Source: Candidatus Abyssobacteria bacterium SURF_5
GTDB taxonomy: Bacteria > Abyssobacteria > SURF-5
Assembly: GCA_003598085.1 (NCBI GenBank)
Contig: QZKU01000107.1
Location: 1 to 37,904 of the forward strand
Reading direction: 5' to 3'
Length of the DNA: 37,904 bases
This document shows positions 9,301-14,938 of this stretch, piece after piece (within the stretch, counting starts at the first letter, position 1; every line of letters begins with the position of its first letter). The notes under the pieces were generated by a model. The model ran no database searches, was not told the origin of the DNA, and saw nothing but the letters and a program-made list of their open reading frames with translations. Position numbers and translations under genes: made by a program.

Positions 9301-10362
9301 TTGGCTGCAGGAAAAGAAACCATTTTGAGCAATAATGTCGAAACCAGTCCATATCCCGTTCTTTTCGGCAGGCGTTCATTCGCAAGGTCATCAAATAGTC
9401 GAGCCCGGAGAATGATAGCCCTGGGCGACAGCAACTCCTTCTATCCGTTCGATTGGTCATCTTACAGCGGGGATAAATCCAGGCATTTGCCGAACTTGAT
9501 CATTGAAGAACTCAAGGAGCATGAGGGCGATTTCGATGACTTGCAGTTGCTCGACTGGTCGTTTGCCGGCGCGGATATGTTCGACTTTTATTGCATGTTG
9601 CATAAGGCGCTGGAGCTGCAACCCGATCTTATCTTGATCCCCATCAACTTGCGAACGTTTTCTCCAAAATGGATCGGCTCTCAAAGCCTCCTCTGGTTCA
9701 ATCCGGAACTATCCGCCTTTACCCCTCTGTTCAGTCAGTTGCCTGCGACCTGCAGGGACCCGGTTGCGGCCAGAGGCATAACAAAAAAGAAACTGCTTGA
9801 ATACAAAGCGTCCGTCCTTTTTCTGAAGCCGGTTACCATTTACACTTCGGGAATCAAGACGTGGATTTCGAAAAGCTCCCGCCGTTTTACGATGCCGTTT
9901 TCCGAGGGACGCCCAAAGGAAGGGGACGAAAAAGTATCTCGGTCAGGTGATGATTTTAAGTACGATCCGTCCGAGCTGGCGGGCCTTTTCGTTTTCCCCG
10001 AGACAGAAACCAATCCCACTTTCAAGGATTTCCGCTCACTCGTGGAGCTGGCGTCGGGTCGCGAGATTGACATTCTTTTCTATATCTGGCCGGTGGACCA
10101 CGAGTTCCTCAGCAGCGTGAATAACTTCGATCAAGAGTCGCTCAGAGCGTCAACCGACCTTTTCCTAACTGTTTTGACCCAAGAGCAGTTTCATCTTCTG
10201 GACTGCTCAATGCTGCTCGAACATGACAAGTTTTATGACATCTACGGCCATTGCGGGGAAGAGGGAAAAAGCAAAGTCGCCGAGGCGATCGCGGATGCGG
10301 CGGCGGAAATTCTGGGAAGTAGGGGAATAACCGGTGCGCCGGAAACAGTGGTTGTGAACTAA
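9301..10362 (+). CDS. membrane-anchored SGNH/GDSL-like protein, partner of the MBOAT
   Basis: The in-frame part (353 residues from a TTG) is an SGNH-hydrolase-like domain: block I GDSNS (residues 42-46) holds the predicted nucleophile Ser44, and the C-terminal region has a YGHCGEEGKSKVAE segment that supplies the block V His. The TTG at 9301 is not a natural start, because the frame is open upstream through a hydrophobic segment; the likely true start is the ATG at 9198, reached across an A10 tract. With that, the protein is a type II membrane protein with an extracytoplasmic SGNH domain. Proteins of this kind partner MBOAT acyltransferases in acylating cell-surface polymers (compare AlgJ/AlgX with AlgI, DltD with DltB). 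The MBOAT gene begins 115 bases downstream, so the pairing is well supported. The polymer acylated is unknown. Confidence 0.75.
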   Translation: MAAGKETILSNNVETSPYPVLFGRRSFARSSNSRARRMIALGDSNSFYPFDWSSYSGDKSRHLPNLIIEELKEHEGDFDDLQLLDWSFAGADMFDFYCMLHKALELQPDLILIPINLRTFSPKWIGSQSLLWFNPELSAFTPLFSQLPATCRDPVAARGITKKKLLEYKASVLFLKPVTIYTSGIKTWISKSSRRFTMPFSEGRPKEGDEKVSRSGDDFKYDPSELAGLFVFPETETNPTFKDFRSLVELASGREIDILFYIWPVDHEFLSSVNNFDQESLRASTDLFLTVLTQEQFHLLDCSMLLEHDKFYDIYGHCGEEGKSKVAEAIADAAAEILGSRGITGAPETVVVN

Positions 10363-10391
10363 AACCGCCTTTTCGCCAAGAAAGGGCGGTT
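10363..10391 (+). terminator. stem-loop between SGNH and MBOAT genes
   Basis: AACCGCCTTT pairs with AAAGGGCGGTT (one bulged base) immediately after the SGNH stop codon. There is no T-run, so it may be a processing or attenuating hairpin and not a full terminator. Confidence 0.4.
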
Positions 10392-10477
10392 ACGGATGGC
10401 CTTGGGGCTTGACGCGAGCGCCTCGCAGGGACGTGTAACATAATTGGGTTTGAGAATAGGGGCAACAGAAAACCCGC

Positions 10478-11905
10478 ATGCGCCTCCTTTCCATTCATTT
10501 CTTTGCTCTTGTGGCCGCTGGACTCCTCCTGTTCCACGGCTATAATTCCCGCAATTGGCGGCGCGCCGTCTTACTCATCCTAAACGTGGCCTTCATCGCC
10601 AGCTTTGCCGGCGATTTTCTTGACCTGCTTCCCTTGATTGAATTCCTGTCGCTCGGGTATTTCTGTATCTGTTTTATTCATGCGCGGCCATCGAAATTGA
10701 ATTTCTTTGCCGCCATTTTTTTGCTGATAGCGACCTTCATCTATCTGAAGCAGTATTCGCTGGTCCATTTTCTCACGTCGGCGGTAAGCCCCGGCGTCAC
10801 CATCGGATTGTCCTTCATCTTTTTCCGCGTGCTCCAGGTGTTGGTGGACACATATCAGAGGGCGCTCGTGGAACGCATCTCCCCGTGGCAGATGCTCAAT
10901 TACTGCTGTAATTTCCTCACTTTCGTTTCCGGCCCGATTCAACGTTTCCAGGATTACCGGAAGCAGGAGGAGAGCCTTGGCGCCGTTGCCATCTCATCGG
11001 AAACCGCCTATCTCGCATTCTCGCGCATCACCAACGGCGTCATCAAGCTTGCGATCATATCCGCCGGTTTCCAGCTTGCGTTCCAGTGGGCGAGGTATGT
11101 GGCGTCGCCGAATTATCTATGGGCGACCTACGGCGCCGCGTGCCTGAGCTACCTGCTGCAGCTTTACTTCAATTTCGCCGGCTATATGGATATCGTCATC
11201 GGCGTCGGTCTCCTGTTCGGGTTCGAACTGCCGGAAAATTTTGATGCGCCGCTGGGCGCCGGAAACTTTCTCGATTTCTGGAGGCGCTGGCACATCACGC
11301 TTTCCGAATGGTTCAAACTGTACCTGTTCAACCCGATAATGAAATCGCTGGCGCATCGCTCGAGGCGGATGTCGCTGATCCCCTACTTCGGCGTCTTCGC
11401 ATATTTCATCACGTTCTTCCTCATGGGCGTATGGCACGGGACCACGTTCGTATTCGTGATCTACGGCCTGTTCCTGGGGCTCGGAATGAGCGTCAATAAA
11501 CTGTATGAGATCGAAATGCGCAAGCGGCTGGGCAAGGACCGCTTCAAGAAGCTTCGCGGCGCCACGCTCTACGGATATTTCACTCATGCCCTCACAATGA
11601 CCTATTTCGCGGTCTCGCTGACTGCACTCTGGACGGAATGGGACGGGTTCACAAAGATTCTCTCTCAGCTCGGCGTCCTCGGGATTTTTAAGAGCGCGGC
11701 ATTCTGTATCGCGCTTGTCATCGTGTCCCGACTGCTGATCGACAGCGCGCGCATCGCATCAATCCCGATCCGGAAACAGATTGAACGAGTGAATCAGGCA
11801 TTCCTCTTCCAGCAGGCGCACCTTGCCGCCCGCGCTATCGTTCTGCTGCTTTTCCTCGTCTCCTCACAAACGAAGATACCCGACCTGATCTACGGAGGCT
11901 TCTGA
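10478..11905 (+). CDS. MBOAT-family membrane O-acyltransferase
   Basis: This 475-residue polytopic membrane protein belongs to the MBOAT family (AlgI/DltB/PatA group). It moves acyl groups, usually acetyl, across the membrane to an extracytoplasmic acceptor. Diagnostic features: many hydrophobic helices from residue 4 onward, the conserved segment FWRRWHITLS (267-276) and the GVWHG motif with the catalytic His320. FNFAGYMDIVIGVGLLFGFELPENF (231-255 region) is also typical of the family. Length matches AlgI-like members. It starts at an ATG with a modest upstream AGGGG and ends in a TGATG overlap with the next SGNH gene, so the two are translationally coupled. Two SGNH partners flanking one MBOAT suggests a periplasmic acetylation relay. 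The acceptor (exopolysaccharide, lipid glycan or other) cannot be told. Confidence 0.92.
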   Translation: MRLLSIHFFALVAAGLLLFHGYNSRNWRRAVLLILNVAFIASFAGDFLDLLPLIEFLSLGYFCICFIHARPSKLNFFAAIFLLIATFIYLKQYSLVHFLTSAVSPGVTIGLSFIFFRVLQVLVDTYQRALVERISPWQMLNYCCNFLTFVSGPIQRFQDYRKQEESLGAVAISSETAYLAFSRITNGVIKLAIISAGFQLAFQWARYVASPNYLWATYGAACLSYLLQLYFNFAGYMDIVIGVGLLFGFELPENFDAPLGAGNFLDFWRRWHITLSEWFKLYLFNPIMKSLAHRSRRMSLIPYFGVFAYFITFFLMGVWHGTTFVFVIYGLFLGLGMSVNKLYEIEMRKRLGKDRFKKLRGATLYGYFTHALTMTYFAVSLTALWTEWDGFTKILSQLGVLGIFKSAAFCIALVIVSRLLIDSARIASIPIRKQIERVNQAFLFQQAHLAARAIVLLLFLVSSQTKIPDLIYGGF

Positions 11906-12993
11906 TGAAATCGATCCTCCGGCAAGCGGGCCTGCTCGTGGTGTTCGCGGCGCTCTGGTACCTGATCCTTTATGCCGGCTATTATATCTATGAGGAATGG
12001 ACGAGGCCCCCCGTTGACACGATTTGTTTCGTCGAGGCGTATCGCACCCTCTCGTTGGACGCATGCAGGCTGCAGCGGAATGAGAGACCGAAGCTGATTG
12101 TTCTCGGCTCCTCGAACGCCTTATTCGGCTTTCGTCCCGATGAGTTGCAGCCTCTTTTTCCGCAATATGAAGCGGCAAACCTTTCGCTGCCCGGCTCAAA
12201 CATGACCGACACGCGCCAGGTAATCGAACTGCTTGAACAGCTTCTGCCGGCGCACGTGAAAGACAAATCGCTGTTCGTCATTGGCATCTTTTACGGGTCC
12301 GTCTATGGAAATGGGCATAACGTGAACGAAGCGTTGGTGGAGTCGAGGCTCTACCGGTGGAATGGCGACGGAATCCGGCCGATCGTGCCTGCTCAAAGAG
12401 TCGATCTCCTCGTGCGGGTGCTCCGGCCTGTGCTGGTGCTGAATCGGCCGTTAAAAAATTCCCTCTCCTTTTTCCACTCGCTCTCGTCTAACCGACCCGC
12501 CGCCGCGGAAGCCGCACCTCCCGCCGTTATCCGTCAGCCGTCCGGGGAGAAGATCGTTCAAATAGACAGGAACCAATGGAAGCAGCGCACGGATAACACC
12601 GATTCCCGATGCAGATTCGAGAACGAAGAACGCGGATTTGAAGAGTTGGTCAGGGTCTGCGACTTGATTCAATCGTGCGGCGGAAAGCTTCTCCTCGTGG
12701 ACCTCCCGCTGCCCGAGTGGCATCAGAACGTCTCGGAATACCACGAGAAATATCAGGCGCAAAAGCAACAACACCTCGCGGAGGCGCTCAGGTATCCCTC
12801 TGTTTACTACGTGAATCTTCTGGAAAATGAAAAGCTGTGCGATGAGCGGAACTATCTGGACGCCACGCATCCGGGACCTGTCGCGGCGACCTTGTGGAGC
12901 AAGACTCTCAGACAAAGATGGGAGGATTTCAGTGTCGCCGCATCCGGCGACCCGCACGACTCAGGAGCTGTACAGAAATCAGGACTCTTTTGA
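11905..12993 (+). CDS. membrane-anchored SGNH-family protein, second MBOAT partner
   Basis: The 362-residue protein begins with one membrane helix (about residues 8-29) followed by an extracytoplasmic SGNH-like domain. Block I is GSSN (68-71, predicted nucleophile Ser70) and block V is the canonical DATH near residue 330, so the catalytic set looks intact. This differs from the first SGNH protein, whose block V is less regular. The start codon overlaps the MBOAT stop by one base (TGATG), which implies coupled translation. The likely role is transfer of the acyl group delivered by the MBOAT to a surface polymer, or its removal. A Pro/Ala-rich segment around residues 200-215 looks like a flexible linker. 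Confidence 0.82.
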   Translation: MKSILRQAGLLVVFAALWYLILYAGYYIYEEWTRPPVDTICFVEAYRTLSLDACRLQRNERPKLIVLGSSNALFGFRPDELQPLFPQYEAANLSLPGSNMTDTRQVIELLEQLLPAHVKDKSLFVIGIFYGSVYGNGHNVNEALVESRLYRWNGDGIRPIVPAQRVDLLVRVLRPVLVLNRPLKNSLSFFHSLSSNRPAAAEAAPPAVIRQPSGEKIVQIDRNQWKQRTDNTDSRCRFENEERGFEELVRVCDLIQSCGGKLLLVDLPLPEWHQNVSEYHEKYQAQKQQHLAEALRYPSVYYVNLLENEKLCDERNYLDATHPGPVAATLWSKTLRQRWEDFSVAASGDPHDSGAVQKSGLF

Positions 12994-13031
12994 GTCTTCT
13001 CTTCGGGCGAGGCGCATCCCTGCGTCCGAGC

Positions 13032-13391
13032 CTATCCTGCCGTCAGCTTCTTCAGCGTCTCCACCAGCCTGCGCGAATCGAGCGGCCTCGGGAAATAATC
13101 ATGGTTGCCTTCAGCCGAATTCTGGATGTCGCTGGTGAACACGATCGGCGTCCGCGAAAGGAGCGGGTCGGCCTGCATCCGGGCGGCGAGCTCGAACCCC
13201 GAGCGGCCGGGCATGACTACCTCGAGCACCACCGCGCCGGGGCGCTCGCGCCGCATCAGCCCCATCGCCTTCAGCGGCTGATCACAGACGGAAGCCTGAA
13301 ACCCGTTCTGCTTAAGAAGCGCCCCCACCTTGCCGGCGCGGGTGCCATCCGTATCAACGATCATCACCTTTATCTGTCTCGCAATTGACAA
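13032..13391 (-). CDS. single-domain receiver-like protein lacking the phospho-acceptor Asp
   Basis: The 119-residue product has the full CheY-like receiver fold pattern and no output domain. The acidic pocket is present (D13 and D15 in IVDTDG) and so is the switch Thr (T86 in IVFTSD). The phospho-acceptor position in VVLEVVMPG is Glu57 instead of Asp, and the conserved Lys is Arg102 (FPRPL). Asp-to-Glu at this position often mimics the phosphorylated state, so a constitutive or phosphorylation-independent regulator is likely. The start is a TTG preceded by AAGGAG at good spacing. It follows the CI-like repressor gene by 32 bases on the same strand, so the two probably share the leftward promoter at 14057-14085. 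The role of this pairing is unknown. Confidence 0.85.
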   Translation of the reverse strand: MSIARQIKVMIVDTDGTRAGKVGALLKQNGFQASVCDQPLKAMGLMRRERPGAVVLEVVMPGRSGFELAARMQADPLLSRTPIVFTSDIQNSAEGNHDYFPRPLDSRRLVETLKKLTAG

Positions 13392-13423
13392 ACCGAATTT
13401 TTCTCCTTCCGAATCATCGGCCC

Positions 13424-14035
13424 TCAGAGCGGTATCTTTATCTCCGCGATCCGGTAAAACTTCACGTCGCTTCCTTCTTTGATCACGATGCCTTTGTACT
13501 TCGAATTGAGCGGCTCGAGCACGATCTGGTTACCGCGTTTCATGAACCGCTTGATGGTGACTCCCTGCTCCGATTTGGCCAGCACGATGTCGCCCGGGTC
13601 GCACTGCAGGTTCGGCGACACCAGGAGATAATCCCCCTCCTGGATTCTTCCGCCGACCATGCTATCGCCTTCAGCAATTACATAAAAGGCGTTCGGGTCC
13701 TGCGAGTCGGTAAGCTTGTAATCCGCGCCGAAACCCGGCGGAAACTCCAGATCGCCGGCATCCATCCACTCGCCGCAGGACACCCGATTGATCACCGGTA
13801 TATACCGGTACCTGGTGGGAACGACCGGCGAGACCGGGCCTATGATGATCTCTGAAAGCGATACATTCAAAGCCTTGGCTATCCTCTCTAGAACCTCGAG
13901 CGATGGATTCTTTTTCCCGCTCTCTATCTCGATGACGTACGATTGAGAGATGCCGGCCTTCTGCGCGAGCTCCGAACTGGTCATTTTCGGGACCCGCGAC
14001 TTCCGCAAAAACCTTATTTTTTCGCCAATTCTCAT
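13424..14035 (-). CDS. CI/LexA-like phage-type repressor (XRE helix-turn-helix + S24 peptidase)
   Basis: The 203-residue repressor has an N-terminal XRE helix-turn-helix (SSELAQKAGISQSYVIEIESG) and a C-terminal S24 self-cleaving domain. Numbered from the chosen start, the catalytic dyad is Ser125 (EGDSMVG) and Lys162 (VTIKRF), and the probable cleavage site is Cys87-Gly88 (VSCGEW), so RecA-stimulated autocleavage is expected. The frame extends seven codons upstream to 14056, but the ATG at 14035 is preferred: it has GGGAG eight bases upstream, and the TTGACA/TAAAAT promoter (14057-14085) leaves no room for the earlier one. It is divergent from the small gene at 14186 and probably binds the palindrome at 14133-14170. 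No phage structural genes lie nearby. Confidence 0.93.
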   Translation of the reverse strand: MRIGEKIRFLRKSRVPKMTSSELAQKAGISQSYVIEIESGKKNPSLEVLERIAKALNVSLSEIIIGPVSPVVPTRYRYIPVINRVSCGEWMDAGDLEFPPGFGADYKLTDSQDPNAFYVIAEGDSMVGGRIQEGDYLLVSPNLQCDPGDIVLAKSEQGVTIKRFMKRGNQIVLEPLNSKYKGIVIKEGSDVKFYRIAEIKIPL

Positions 14036-14056
14036 GGCAATAACTCCCTGCGCCAT

Positions 14057-14085
14057 ATTTTACACGCGAACGCCCGATTTGTCAA
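14057..14085 (-). promoter_or_regulatory. leftward promoter for the CI-like gene
   Basis: On the minus strand, TTGACA (14085-14080) and TAAAAT (14062-14057) are 17 bases apart. Transcription would start near 14050, giving a short leader before the ATG at 14035. Confidence 0.7.
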
Positions 14086-14123
14086 TTGTCCCTGATATTT
14101 TTCTTTTTTCTTCTACTTCCCTC

Positions 14124-14152
14124 TTGACAAATATATCGCTATATGCTATTAT
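14124..14152 (+). promoter_or_regulatory. rightward promoter of the CI/Mor module
   Basis: TTGACA (14124-14129) and TATTAT (14147-14152) are separated by 17 bases. The -10 box lies inside the palindromic operator, so repressor binding should block RNA polymerase. The expected start near 14159 precedes the ATG at 14186. Confidence 0.75.
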
Positions 14153-14170
14153 TATAGCTATAAGCGATAT
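14133..14170. promoter_or_regulatory. palindromic operator of the CI-like repressor
   Basis: A 38-base imperfect palindrome: the left arm 14133-14148 begins ATATCGCT and ends GCTA, and the right arm 14155-14170 is its reverse complement except for the central TATA/ATAT-type bases, around a six-base centre. It overlaps the rightward -10 box and sits between two divergent genes, one of which encodes a CI-like protein. Binding by that protein is inferred. Confidence 0.75.
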
Positions 14171-14185
14171 AACGGAGTGCGGGTA

Positions 14186-14407
14186 ATGGACGAGCACCAG
14201 CAAAACCTCACGACGCTCAAGCGCCAGCTCCGAGCGTGGGAACGCCACATCGGGGCGCTCGACATCGGCGACAGGAAAGAGTTCTCAAGCTGGCTCGCGC
14301 AGGCGCTCGACGCCGGCGAATTCGCCCTGCTCGTGGACGCCGAGATCGACAGGCGATCGCTGTGGGAGATATATCTCAATGAGCGGTTCGGCGTCTGGAG
14401 CGCTTGA
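14186..14407 (+). CDS. small protein of unknown function, first gene under the CI operator
   Basis: I do not recognise this 73-residue protein. It is charged, probably all helical, and begins MDEHQQNLTTLKRQ. It has no membrane segment, no Cys motif and no clear helix-turn-helix. Start: ATG with GGAG eight bases upstream, 27 bases after the predicted transcription start. Its place directly behind the CI-controlled promoter is that of Cro or another early regulator in phages, but no sequence feature confirms this. A GTG nine bases upstream is in frame and less likely. A Mor-like gene follows after 40 bases, so the two probably form an operon. Confidence 0.7.
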   Translation: MDEHQQNLTTLKRQLRAWERHIGALDIGDRKEFSSWLAQALDAGEFALLVDAEIDRRSLWEIYLNERFGVWSA

Positions 14408-14447
14408 ACATCGTGCGGTCACGGTGCTACCTCTGGAGGAAAGGAAG

Positions 14448-14807
14448 ATGCCGGCATACTTCAATGCAGAGAAACTGCTCTCGCCCGAGTTGCTGAGCGC
14501 GGTCCTGCAATGCATTCCCGAGCACGGCAGGAGCGGCGCAGTCCTCTATTTCGGCGAGGACTATTATGCGAAGCGCAACGGGCAGGTCATCGCGCTGTTT
14601 CGGATTTATCAGGACGACCCTCATTTTGGGAGCGTCTCGGAGATCCATGAGGCTCTCTCGGAGCAGTTCGGGCTTACCTGCCGGCAGATCTGCAGGATTC
14701 TCCAAGGCAATCGCGAGGCGGGCGCCAAACGCAAATTGATGCGGCGGCGGCCGGCCATCCTGCGCGTCAACAAGCCGGCGACGCCGAAGGAGCTTTCCTC
14801 GACGTGA
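14448..14807 (+). CDS. Mor-like transcription activator homologue
   Basis: The 119-residue product resembles the Mor/C family of Mu-like phage middle and late transcription activators. An N-terminal dimerisation-type segment (residues 1-60) is followed by a helix-turn-helix near residues 65-90 (EIHEALSEQFGLTCRQICRI) and a strongly basic tail. The frame is open further upstream, but the ATG at 14448 has a clear GGAGG (14435-14439) and is chosen. It is the second gene behind the CI-controlled promoter, matching a repressor to early gene to activator circuit. The similarity to Mor is moderate and was judged by eye; a generic DNA-binding protein is the alternative. Confidence 0.65.
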   Translation: MPAYFNAEKLLSPELLSAVLQCIPEHGRSGAVLYFGEDYYAKRNGQVIALFRIYQDDPHFGSVSEIHEALSEQFGLTCRQICRILQGNREAGAKRKLMRRRPAILRVNKPATPKELSST

Positions 14808-14887
14808 TGCAGTCCCTTCCCGTAGCGATCCTGACGACCGGCGGCAGCTTCTTTCTCGACTTTCTCCACCTTCCCTACAGAAAAAGA

Positions 14888-14921
14888 ATGGGCCGCGGAG
14901 GAATTTTTCCCCGCGGCCCAT
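14888..14921. terminator. strong bidirectional terminator between Mor-like gene and pilQ
   Basis: ATGGGCCGCGG (14888-14898) and CCGCGGCCCAT (14911-14921) are a perfect 11-base inverted repeat with a 12-base loop. Read on the minus strand it is followed by TTCTTTTT and ends the pil operon. Read on the plus strand it is followed by a T-rich stretch and can end the Mor-like operon. Confidence 0.9.
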
Positions 14922-14938
14922 CCACTTTTCTTTCTCTA

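Noticed and set aside
13992-14056. Earlier ATG (14056) for the CI-like repressor
   Set aside because: The -10 box of its promoter ends at 14057, so the earlier codon would not be in the transcript; the ATG at 14035 has a proper GGAG-type site.
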